From Datnioides undecimradiatus (lineage: Eukaryota; Chordata; Actinopteri; Lobotiformes; Datnioididae), in the NCBI GenBank assembly GCA_008933995.1, contig WARS01000010.1:11740238-11804237 (forward strand): a stretch of 64,000 nt of DNA, written 5' to 3'. A program made the position numbers and the translations under genes. A model generated the notes under the pieces. It was given only the letters and a program-made list of their open reading frames with translations. It ran no database searches and was not told the origin of the DNA. Below are positions 50,057 through 61,265 of this stretch, in pieces; position 1 is the stretch's first letter, and each line of letters starts with the position of its first letter.

Positions 50057-51671
50057 CCTGTAGAACAAAACGACTTTCTTTTGAGGTGAAATTAGTGAGA
50101 CATTGGCCTGAAACACTGCTTTTTAAGAGTACGTCAACATCTATCCTGGATTTACTAACTACAGCTGCTAGCACTAGCTAACAAGCTAATCTTAGTTTAA
50201 TGAGAACAGCAAATAAAACTAACTTGTTCAAACGGGGCTTTACATTTTTGACTACTGGACCTATTTTAAGCGATTACACGAACTAAATTTAAATTTGTTT
50301 GTTACAAAGTACCTGTGTAGTTTCTCCCTCTCCGAGAAACATCAACAATCGGCTATCCAACAGCTACTTCCTCCCGCTCTGAGCTTCGAATGGATACGGA
50401 ACGTACCATATGCGAGAAAGGGGAGACACGTTAGGTTAAGTATGTGTCATTAACACTAATAGTAATTCTTGTAGAATATCAATAAGTAAGTTTTATTACT
50501 AGAATAGGTTTAATCCTAAGTCAAACAAAATACAAACGTTTAGTTGAAGTTTTTAAAAAAAATAACTTCAGAGAAATAAAACCACCCCCCACACCCTTTT
50601 TTAGCAAGGCCACGCGAGAACACATGTAACACAAAGGGGCGGAGCAAGAAGCTGCCCTTGGATTCGTTCTGTAAAGTTCTGTAAAAATAAAATAAAATAA
50701 ATAATCCCTAGAGCTGATGTAAACTTAAAGCCCATGATAAGCCACACTTCAATACCATAATCATTTCAATAAAACTACAGCCTTTACTGGTCATTTGAAA
50801 AGAGATAAACATAGAAATAAACACTTTGAAAAGGATTCCTTGAACGTTATTATCCCAGAAGGATACACTATCTTTAGGTGATATTTGCCTTTATTTGATG
50901 AAAACAGGAAACAGAGGGGAATGACATGCAAACAGGGTCAGTTGCTTTTATGTGACATACAATTTAACCACTAAACCCCAACTTCTTGTTTTTCAGCTAC
51001 CATACGGTACAGTGCAAACGTCTAATGCAGGCGTGAAGAAAGAAAAATACTCAAGCAGAAAAACCTCCACATGCCACATAAACACACAGGAAGAAAAGAA
51101 AAAAATATTCTTGGAAAATAAAGAGTTTGTAATAAATGTAAATAAATACAAATAATAATAAATAAAACAAATACACATTCCCTTAAAACAGAAATAGCAT
51201 TGCACAGTAGAGGAAAAAGATCCGGGTGACAAACTGCAAATATGAGCAAAGTATACATGTAGTCTATATAGGTACCTATGCTAATATATACCATATTTGA
51301 TATGTATTTGCCTTGATTAGATGAAGACAGGAAACAGAGGGGTGTGACATGCAAACAGGGTCAGTTGCTTTTATGTGACAAACAAGAAGTTGGAGTTCAA
51401 TAGTTAAATTGCAAATTTAACTACTAGACCCCAACTTCTTGTTTTTCAGCTACCATACAGTACAGTGTATCTAATGCAGACGTGAAGAAATGCTGTAAAG
51501 TGAGAATGTTTTCAAAAATAAAAGATGTACTTGTTCATATTTAGCAATATGGAAAATGCAAAGTGAGCAAACAGAAGAAAAATCTAAATTACCACCCTTT
51601 GCCATGACATGAAACCGTCCTCGACAACCTCACCTTGGTAGCAGAGTTCGGCTGTTCCTAACCCAGTGCGT

Positions 51672-51760
51672 AACTGAGGCCAGGGTACTAGTGAGGTTGT
51701 AGCTGCTGCGAAGAATCTCCAGACTGTCATCATCACAGGCTGAGGAGGAAACCGTACAGG
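51672..51760 (-). pseudogene. Decayed copy of cip2a exon 3 (copy 1)
   Basis: About 86 bases match 48889-48977, covering part of cip2a exon 3, its AG acceptor and the upstream intron edge, with about eight differences. Same orientation as cip2a, 1.6 kb upstream of its start codon. The 3' part of the exon and its GC donor are absent, so it cannot act as a normal exon. Confidence 0.88.
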
Positions 51761-52205
51761 TCGGGAAGCAGTGTTTTGATTTTGTTTTTAGAATATCAAT
51801 AAGTACGTTTTGTTACTACAATAGGTTTAATCCCAAGTCAAACAAAATACAAACCTGTAATTGTTTCAGAGAAATAAAAATGTATGTGATATTTGCATTA
51901 ATTCAACAAAGACAGGAAACAGAGTTGTATGACATGCAAACAGGATCAGTTGCTTTTACGTGACATGTAGACCCCAGCTTCTTGTTTTTCAGCTACCCTA
52001 CAGTGCAGTGCAGACGTCTAATGCAGACGTGAAGAAATGCTGTAAAGTGAGAATGCGAGGCCACATGAGAACACATGTAACCCAAAGGGGTGGAGCAAGA
52101 AGCTGCCCTTGCCTTCAGAAAAACAAAATATTTAATTTTATAATACCAGAATCATTTCAATAAAACTATAACTATAGGAAAATGCAAAGTGAGCAATCAA
52201 ATGAG

Positions 52206-52280
52206 TGTGAAGAATCTCCAGACTGTCATCATCACAGGCTGAGGAGGAAACCGTACAGGTCGGGAAGCAGTGTTTTGATT
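52206..52280 (-). pseudogene. Decayed copy of cip2a exon 3 (copy 2, shorter)
   Basis: Shares with copy 1 the exon 3 fragment and the non-cip2a flank GTCGGGAAGCAGTGTTTTGA, so it was made by duplication of copy 1 rather than independently from the gene. It retains roughly 54 bases of cip2a sequence. Confidence 0.85.
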
Positions 52281-52640
52281 ACGTTTCAGAAAGAACTGCC
52301 TCTTCAGTTCTCTGACTCACACAAGAATCACACACTCGCTGACAATCAAATAAATCACCAGCAGCTTTCTACAGTCTCGCAGGAGCACAGCAGTGACCCT
52401 TCTGAAGGCTCCCCGGTACAAGAAGAACATGAAACTTTGCTAACATCGCTAAAGGCAAGATTTGTAGCAGCTACAACAACTGAGCTTTTTATTCAGATTG
52501 CTACCCAGTATTTTCTGGTCCCAGTTTAACCGCTGACATTATAACCATCACGGATATATTCTTAAAGAAAAGTGAAGATATAACGCTTTGATGTGTGTCT
52601 TTTATTAGACAAAGACAGGAAACAGAGGCGTATGACCTGC

Positions 52641-55339
52641 TTTTACATTGCATGCATTCAAACCACAAAATACCAATTTCTTTTTAATGTAACCTAAGAA
52701 AGATTGGAAGAAGTTGGAAGAAGAAGAACGGTTGTCATATCTTTATGTAGACTTTAATTTCAGTCATGGCATAGCGCATACCAAAATCTGATGTGATAAA
52801 ATGAACATTAAGTGGTGCCTTTAACTGAAGTTGGGGGTTTGTACCTGTACAGAGTTGTAGATGTTTATAGTTGCTGTGGTATGGAAACAGTGGTTTGACT
52901 GCATATAGAGTTAAAACCACAAGACCTTTCTCCACCTTTTTATATCTTTGCTATTTTCATTTCCATTTGCTTGGTCAGAAAATACATTTGCCCTATAAAC
53001 TGTGCAACATCTAATTAATAAACACTGTTATCAAAAATGCCCTGCCTGTTTTAGAGACACGAATATCATCTTTATAAGGTGTTAAGCTAGGTATGAGAGC
53101 AAACAGGAAGTGTAGCAATAGTTTTGTCCCCACAGACAATGACAAGTGGTCTGACATGGTAACACATCTTTCATGCTCTTGTTGGACATTAAAATGAAGC
53201 ATCTTGACACGTTTTAAACATCACAACGCAAATGAGGGACCGACTCAAAGTTTCTAATTTCTTGTGTCTGTAACAGTAAAATGCAACAGAGAGGAAGGAG
53301 TTAAACGCTCCCTTAAAAACAAAATAAAAGTTACATTTTCAATCTTCAGGCTTTTGATAGAAACAGTAAAATGACGTTCAAACACTTTAACATTTAAATT
53401 GCAATAAATTGCAAAACTGTAATTTGTTGCCCTTACTGTATTGAATAACTAAAATAAAAGCGCAGATAATGGTGCACATGCTGCAGCGGACAAGTGTCTG
53501 AGTGTGGCCAGACCACAAGCCGAAGCCCCATGGCAGTGTTGGTGGAAGTGCCCAGTCACACAGAAGAAGAGAAGAAGAAGATAGGTCCACTCTGTTTTCT
53601 GAGAACTCAGTCATCATTTCTGTCAAGGCCAGTGAAGGGTGCATTTGGTTTCTGTTTGGCCCTCATCTCATTCTCAGAAGGAAGCATGCAGGCTAAAGTC
53701 ACTTCCAGGCACGCATACAGCTGACAGCTTCTTGACAACAGGAGAATAAAAACTGTTAGCCCTTCCTTTATCAGAACATTAGTTTTCAAATGTGGTTTAA
53801 GCGCTTTTTTATCACCAATCTTAAGATCTGCCACATCCGAAATTCTGTCTGTCTGTCTCACTTGTGTACATACTACATGACTGAAATGCTACGTAACCAC
53901 TAATACAATTGTAATTCTCTTTAATAAAGCGTCTCAGTTTATACAACTTTCATGCTTGGGTTTTACAATGTAATGTTAAAGCCACCATCAGTCTTTCTTA
54001 GTCCGGGACCTTCGTCTCAGGTTAAATGTTTGTATTGTTTTCTGTGAACCTCCCAGACCCACAGAACATAAGGTCCAGCCTAGGATGTTTTCTCAACACA
54101 AACAATCTTGATATCTTAAAAAAAAAAAAAAAAAGAGAAATGAATCTGTCATATTCTGAACATGTGCTGTCTACTGAAAGATAACAAAATAATTAATCTG
54201 TCATCCGAAGATAACAGCACTAAAAGAAATAACTGCAAATGTTCCCGGCTTCAGTGATCAAGAATTTGACACTTTCAGACACATTTGAATGAAAATAAAG
54301 TCAAACCTGAAAGAAAACAAAATAAGACAGCGTCGTTCTCATATATTAAAAATGCATGGGTTGTATGTTTCTACATTAATCTGGATTTGAAAGAGTAAGA
54401 ACCCCCCAGTTGGGTTGCGTTGAGCTCATGTGAAGGGTGCAGGGGGATAGTTGGGCAATTTAAAAGTAACCGCAGTTACGCTCCGCATGATTGTCAGTAA
54501 TGGTAAACAACATCCTAACAGGACCAGGGCTGATAAATACTAAACTCTCCCCACTCTCATGACTGAAACACAGATATTTTGGTGTATGAACAGATTTGCC
54601 TCAAGGCCTTTCTTTAACACTTCAAGAGTTTCCACCTGCATATTTTCGATGACTCATATGCAAATGATCACTTGAGGCCAAGGTGCTTTGAAAGCAGTCA
54701 TTTATCAGATCCTTATCTGTGTTCATTTTAAGCAGTAAGCTGATTGGCTTCCTAAAACAAAATATCTTGGGTTCCCTGAGCTGAACAGAAATGGCTCCCA
54801 CTTGCTACACATGCACCCCTGGAGCCAAAAGGAGCAGCAGAAACACAAGAAAATAAAAGACTGTTTACCATCTCACAGCATGTTAGCATTTGTAATTTTT
54901 GCCTTAACTCAAAATCATTAGTTTAGTCAAATATCTCATCACAAAACAACACATAATGCAGATAATGCAGGAATATGAAAAGTAAAGGGATCATAAAAGT
55001 GATCACTCTTCACCCTCCAGGGACTGTACAATACCCGAACCAAGTTTCATTGCATCTCATAGTTGCTGAGATATTTAACTGTGGACTACAGTGGCAGACA
55101 GATGAAATGACATTGTCTTACGGAGAGCCATGTCATATCAAGTGCAGCTAAAAACAGGAAATGAATACCAGGAGCCCTGGTCTTCAGCATCTGTCCATTT
55201 GTCCAAGCATTCATTATTCTGAATGGAATTCAGTCTGTGAACCTGATGCCCTTTAATAAGCTCCAAGCGTTCAGCGTCCTTCAACTGGCTTTGCGATTCT
55301 CCTCGTGTGTTTGATGCTGAATGTCAACGTAAGAGCTGC
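52641..55339. other. Stretch between the cip2a duplications and sh2d1b-like gene
   Basis: No gene recognised. Part of it, next to 55340, is expected to be the 3' UTR of the minus-strand SH2D1 gene, but I see no decisive polyadenylation signal. It has an A tract at 54119-54134. The plus and minus open frames near 53390-53860 are short and without domains. Confidence 0.45.
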
Positions 55340-58300
55340 TCAGGAGGGCAAGACTTCCACGTATTCAGATGATTCAGAAGTATCTGAACGAAAATGGAGA
55401 AAAGGTCAAATACGCCATGGATCAAAGTGAGGATAAGACTGAAACACAGTGTGTGTGTGACGTACTCTCATAGTCATGTTCTTCTTCAGGCTCAGGTATT
55501 TGCCTCAGCTGTGGCGGTTGTTCATGATTCCTTTGGCACGGGACCATAAAGGCCGTCTTCCTTTTGACTGAGCGACGCAGGTGCATGGCCAGGCCCTGGT
55601 TTCTCCGTTTATAATGACTGATAAGATCATCCAGAGTCTTAAAAAATATCTCTTGTGCACCTCCTGTTGTCTGATGGAATGACAGCAGCATGCAGTAAAT
55701 AACAAACCATAAAAAGTTTCCAAAAAGATGAAAAATGGGAGAAAAGAAGAAGAAATGACTCCACTGCACTGCAACTGTGTTTGTAATATTTACATATGAT
55801 ATATTATATAGAATTGTTGTCCAATCTGACATAAAAGTTGGTTCCAATCTGACATAGGCTGGAACTTTCAGTTATTTTGTCATCGATTAATCTTCCGGTT
55901 GTTTTCTTGTTTCATGGATTTGTTGTTTTGTCTATTGAAAGTCGCAAAATAACAAAAAAATGTCCGGCGCAGTTTAGCGGGTGACGTCTTCAAACGTCTT
56001 GTTTCGACTGACTAAACGTGTAAAATCAAACAATTTAGTCAAATGATATGAAACAGGGGGAACAAACAGCCGCTGGGGCACATTTGCAGAAACCTGGAAA
56101 AGCAATGACAGTTCCCGTTTAACTTTTCGTCGAACCATGAATCAACTCATCGTTTCAGCTCTAGATCTGACGACAGTATTCACTCTAACAACAATAAGAG
56201 GAACAATAATGACATGGGAGGCAAAGCTCACTAAACTATATAAGCTGTGTCTCTCGTAGCCGGATTTAAATTTACATTTTGTTTTGACGTCATCGGCAAA
56301 AAAACGTGGGCAGCAGACGTGGGTTCAGAGACGTGTAGGCAATAACACTACCACTCACTGCTTATGTTAATTCAGCAGACAAGGTAAACATGTCTGGGTG
56401 TCTAACACTGTCGGTCAGGCCAGCAGTGCCTCATTGAGGAAACACTTCTACTGTGTTGGTGCATCAGTAAAGCCTGTATAGCTAACTTTTGCCATTGTGT
56501 GTGATGTTGGTTTCCTTGTGGCATTATTGTGTGAAACACTGTAACTGCTTTTGATCAAGTTCACCTCCTCAGCATTGTTTCATTTACGCTCCGCAGTTTA
56601 AAACTTCGGATAAGGCCAAAAACACATAAATGAGTAGGGAACAACAAAACCTGGCCTTGAAACTTGAATTTTGAATTGATGCAGCTGACTAACCCTAAGC
56701 CTTACCTTTGATGAATAAAGACAAGTTTTAAATATTCAATCTAATCGTCGCAGTTCAGCACGTGTTCGAAAAAATGCTTTGCCTAAAAAAAAAATAGAAT
56801 CCAAACTTTAAAATGCTTCCTGCTTTAAATGAGGAGAATAAAGGCGCACTAGAATCGGAGCAAACATTTGACCCTGATAGAAAACAGAAGCGGACAGACA
56901 GTCGACTTAGTGTGTGCTTGTCTTACCACAAGTGTATAATTTCCAGCATGTGTCTGCAGCAGTCTGTATGTGTACACCACCTGTTTTTTACTGCAAAGGA
57001 AAGAAAGACACATGCTGTTGGTACAAGTTCCCACACTAGTAACCATCAGGTTTTAGCTGTGGATGATAAACATCTGCATGCCTTCATTTGGTTTGCTGCA
57101 TTAACAAGAACAAAACAGGCCGCAGACTTATGGTAACCATTGCAAGCACGAGGTGGTCACATATGCAAACTGTTGAATTAATGCTTACTCGGTGCAATAT
57201 TTTAACATAAATTGCATGAATTAAATGTTTCCGGAGTGTATAGAGAGTGTATGTCTGTACATATCATACTTTCATTTGTATGATTGCAGTAAAAGACCAC
57301 CTCGGACATCTATGAAACATTCGTCGAACATCTGCAAATACTGTATGTCTGAAATTAATTTGATTTAAAAGTGTTACTGGGCACAAGGCACGGTACTTCG
57401 TTTACCCTTTCACGCATAGTGGTCACTACAGCGGACAGCTACTCAAAAGCATATTTCTTTAGTTCAAAAAACGTTTGAAGCGGTGGCAGAGAGGAGGACA
57501 CGGAACGAACTGTTACCGATCATGGATAACCCTGACCACCCTCTCCACCATGTACTGGACAGACAACCGGAGCACCTTCCCCAGAAGGCCCAGACAGCTT
57601 CGTCGTCTCAAGGCCCACTACTGGACGTCTTTCCAGACATAAGCCATAAGGCCGTACAACTCCTCGTCTGTGTGTGACGGATGACACTCTGGTCCGACAA
57701 TAGAAGTAACTAGCAAATTTTGCGCGTGGTTAGTGTATTTTCATTTTTTACATCTGTTGTTTGTTTTTTTTTAACATTCAATAACTTTATTTTTTCCATA
57801 TATTTTATCTTTCCTTATTTTTTTTTGTAAATATATTTGAGATATTTCTCTATCTACAGATATATGTATATGCTGAGTGACTGTATATCGCTGCTGCAAC
57901 ATGAAAATTTCCCAGTTTGGGATCAAAAAAGTCTATGTATCTATTAAAATACTCAAAATGTATGCTGTCCACCTGAGTGGACATGTGGAAAATTCCTTGA
58001 AAAGGTTACATTTTTTTCCCTTTTTTTTCATGGCCTAAGAAAAATAGAATCCTGGCTGAAGTTTTCCTAATTCATGTATGAAAGTCAGTTAGTACACTTA
58101 ACTATTTTTATCATATCATTCACAGCTATTTTATGATTTTACAAATAAAAATGTATACATCCTCTCAACTTATTGCATCCGCATGCTTTGAAGCAAAATT
58201 TCACAAAAGTTTCTTCAAAGTTACTTTGGATTTTTTTCTCTTGAAATGAAAGTATTGATTTTAAATAATAATTTAAAGACAAGTACTTCGAGTATAACCC

Positions 58301-58621
58301 ATCATATAGTATAAAGAGTCAAGACGATATTGACAAACCACTGTAACACAAGCTGTAATACACTGGAAGATTAACATGAAAGGTACAATGTTAAGAATGG
58401 TATAATCTGCAGTGGAAGCTGAAAAACACCAAAATGCCTTAGCTCCATAATAGTCAGTACGGAGTGCGGAGTACTCACTAAACACACAGACACATGGCTC
58501 CCTGGATGGTCTCACTGTCGCGGATCAGGAAGGCTCCATCCTTATTCTTCTGTCCAAGCAGCTCCTCACACTCCTTCTTGGTTATGGCTCCATGGTAGCA
58601 CTTTGGCATATTTGCTGCCAT
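55340..58621 (-). CDS. sh2d1b: SH2D1-family adaptor, EAT-2-like (151 aa)
   Basis: Four exons: 58621-58479, 56990-56927, 55670-55466, 55383-55340; 456 nt, phases 2, 0 and 1 match at each junction, and the 64-nt exon 2 matches the size of the SH2D1A exon 2. Nearly the whole protein is one free SH2 domain: [15 protein letters not shown], phosphotyrosine-binding Arg34 in [24 protein letters not shown], and [20 protein letters not shown]. The tail has two tyrosines, Y136 (HDYEN) and Y145 (EYVEVLPS), resembling EAT-2's C-terminal tyrosines. SAP's Arg78, which recruits Fyn, is Phe here, as expected of EAT-2 rather than SAP. Such adaptors bind ITSM motifs of SLAM-family receptors in NK and other leukocytes (known). 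Start chosen at [12 protein letters not shown]5 is an alternative. An orthologue called sh2d1a-like in some fish annotations is possible. Confidence 0.85.
55858..56163. mobile_element. MITE of the 'TCGATTAATCG' fish hAT-derived family
   Basis: Internal phrases occur in the order known for this abundant fish repeat: TTTTGTCATCGATTAATCTT, TGACGTCTTCAAACGTCTTG, CACATTTGCAGAAACCTGG, and the end CAACTCATCGTTTCAGCTCT. It lies in intron 2 of the SH2D1 gene. Recognition is from memory of the family consensus; no coding capacity. Confidence 0.7.
57465..57955 (+). mobile_element. 3'-end fragment of a LINE retrotransposon
   Basis: A plus-strand frame from 57483 ([20 protein letters not shown], then SHKAVQLL) is the far C-terminus of a fish non-LTR element ORF2. 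It is followed by an AT-rich 3' UTR and the tail phrase AAAATTTCCCAGTTTGGGAT with TCTATGTATCTATT, typical of elements ending in short tandem repeats. The reverse transcriptase is missing, as expected of 5' truncation. Antisense to the SH2D1 gene, in its intron 1. Confidence 0.7.
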
Positions 58622-58687
58622 GGTGAGGAGAGGCTGCAGTTGACAGACATCCAGCGCACCAAGCAAGTCTCACCACCTTCGGTTTCC

Positions 58688-58813
58688 TCAGCACTGGTTC
58701 ATGTCTAAAAACGGCAGCTCTGCATCCCCGTGGGCTTTGATATGAGCAACGTAGCTATCCAGATGTCCAGAGGTGGTGGCGCTGACGGCTGATATTGCTG
58801 AAATGTGGTGGGT
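58688..58813 (-). other. Unidentified open 3'-exon-like segment just upstream of the SH2D1 gene
   Basis: A strong acceptor (polypyrimidine run then TGCTGCAG) is followed by 41 open codons (including SGHLDSYVAHIKAHGDAELP and FLDMNQC) and TGA at 58688-58690. Only 66 bases separate this stop from the SH2D1 start codon on the same strand. It may be the last coding exon of another gene, or simply part of the SH2D1 5' leader exon in which the open frame is chance. I do not recognise the protein. Confidence 0.3.
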
Positions 58814-61229
58814 CTGCAGCAGAGAGGGCAGAAAAAAGAGCTCTGCACTCAACACATGAAGGTGTTGAGCACGGAGAGACGATACAGCATGTTGACTTGA
58901 CACCTTTACAGGAAGTCTCTATGTACCGGCAGTGCATGTAAGTATGAGTCTGAGTGTGTGCAAGAGAGAGAGAGAGAGAGCGAGCAGGGGTGAGAAAGAG
59001 AGTGAAAGAACAAAAGAAAATAACCAAAAAAAGATACAATCAATCAGCAAAGGAAGGAAATTCATATCTTCGGAGATCACAGCAGTGCAGGAAAGTTCCT
59101 GTTTATTTTTAGCACACTATCTTGCAAAAGGACAGTTAAAAATGTATCACGGACTGACGAAACGGCAAGAAACATAGAAATGCATCACAGACACATTAAA
59201 ATGAATGAAATGTAATAGTCGTAATAGTGTGGGTATAAACTTGAAATCAGCAGAGGATAGAGGTTGGTCAGAGATAGGTAGACGCAGATAGGTAGATGCA
59301 CTGTTAGTCAACGTTCTTCTCATTTCCCTATTTTGCGCCCTAAGATCTCCTCATCTCCTGGTGCTGGCCTCCTCCGCTCACATCTCAGGTGGGAACTAAG
59401 GCGTGAGCAAAATGAGAAATGAGACAGTCAGCCAGGCCTTTGACAGAATGGGAAGATCGCACCCAGGTGTCCGTTTGCCACAGATGATCTCTGACACCAC
59501 CCAACAGGTATTTGAAAAAAACAGAGGGACCCCGATGAAGACAAAGACGCCAGTAGTGGACAGGAAATGGCGTGATGTTGGCAGGAAAAGGTGATCTTCC
59601 TGTGTTGCTTTCTGTGAAGGCCCCATGTGTGGCTGAAAAGGTGAGGCAGCGGGAGGAGAGACTCCGTTTGAAAAAGCAAAATCTGTGATGAAAACGTACT
59701 TGTTTTCTGGAGGTCGCCTGGAGGTGCAACTACAAGAAAAAAATAAGGTACACGTCAATGTGTCCACTCTGATAAGCAAAGGTTCAAATCAGGCAGTCAG
59801 TGAGGATGGCAAGAAACATGTGTGTTACATATGTCAATGTTATTTACATGCTTTTTGGATGTTTTCCAGCTGCCACTACAGCTAATAATCCTCTGTATCA
59901 TTCATAGCAGCAGTGCAGTTGGCATAAGTGTTTGTGTAAGAGTTTGTGTTACATGGTTGGTGGGTTTGTGTTGGTAATATTGGTTCCTCATGCTACGCTG
60001 TGATGTATTCATTTGACAGACTGGCAGGGAGGGCAGAGGTCACGGGTTTCTGTATTTCAGAGGAGTGGGAAAATGCTGGTTCAGTGCAAAGAAGAGGAAG
60101 GAAAAAGCTTTTACATATATATAAATTAATAAAAAATGTAATAAAAAAGGATTTGTCTGCACACACACAGTGTGGTGGAGGTGTTCAGAGCAGTGCCCAC
60201 CCAGCTGTCAGTGTCAGTTCACACACATCAAACAGTTGTTGAGATATTTCTGAACCAAAGTGGTGGAACGACCCAAACACAGACCATCTGACTGTTCCAT
60301 CCACAAACTAAACTTATCTGGACTCTCTGGAGCAGAAACTATGAAAACATTATTTTGCCATTTCCATTTGAAGTTTCCTGCCACTTGATTGACATGCTTG
60401 CCCTGATACAGATGCGTGATCCTCTGTATCGAGGCCACTGTAGAGAACACATAATGGTTCAAACTGATAATACAGCTAACGGTGTCTGAGAACGAGTCAT
60501 GTTAGATCATCCCATTATCATTACCTAATGCCGCAGCTGAACAGAGACATGAATATGTCCAGGTTCAACGGTTTAGCTGCGATTATCTCAGCAGCTTTAG
60601 CTGAAGACTCTTAAATAGAACATCCAGCCCTTCTTGACCTTTTCTAAACCAACGGCATCCTCTGATTGTCTCAGAGGTAATTATTACTCATCTGAACCCA
60701 GACCAATTATGTTAATGCATTGTGGAAAAAATATACACATATACTGTTGGTGGATTGGTTGGTTCTCTGCATCAAAGTTTCCGCTAAAGCACCACAAATG
60801 TGACCATCTCCAACCCAAACGCTTCATAAGATTTAAGACAAAAAAAAATTAAGGTTTTAAGCTAGTTTGGCCAGTTACAGCTCTTGTGTACAGTGTAGTA
60901 GTACCTGTAGTCAGATTCCAGATTAAACAGGTAAAGAGGCCTCGGATCACTGGTTCACTTGTGAATCAACCGCCCTTCAACTTGCATATAATCGCCTTTC
61001 GCTTTCAGCCAAACTTGAATCTTAGATTCAGACTAAAAGTTTATAATTAGTGCTGATTTTCATCACATACACAGTCAAAATTGTAAAACTGTCCACAACT
61101 GAAAACAGTAGTGGACAATACACACAAATCCACAAAGGACACTGAGAAGTGCTGGGAAGTAGACTGGAACATAAAGCACACATAATATGACGATGTGAAG
61201 GGAACAAAGCGAGTGACAAACAATATATA

Positions 61230-61230
<1 letters not shown>

Positions 61231-61264
<34 letters not shown>
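61231..61264. repeat. (AC)n microsatellite
   Basis: About 17 uninterrupted AC units; a second run of about 14 units follows at 61690-61718. Confidence 0.95.

Positions 61265-61265
<1 letters not shown>

Larger units (their letters stand above)
50476..52640. repeat. Local duplication patchwork upstream of cip2a
   Basis: At least four sequence modules recur in direct orientation. (a) AATATCAATAAGTAAGTTTT at 50476 and 51792. (b) GAACACATGTAACACAAAGG at about 50619 and 52068. (c) GACAGGAAACAGAGGGGTGT type at about 50905, 51330, 51911 and 52613. (d) CCCCAACTTCTTGTTTTTCA at about 50976, 51429 and 51970. The copies differ by several percent. It looks like successive tandem duplication with internal deletion; no protein product is evident. 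Confidence 0.85.

Noticed and set aside
52182-52529. A 115-codon plus-strand open frame
   Set aside because: It runs antisense through a decayed cip2a exon 3 copy and local duplications; no domain or conserved motif.
56813-57136. A 107-codon plus-strand open frame
   Set aside because: It is antisense to SH2D1 exon 2 (56927-56990) and has no features of its own.
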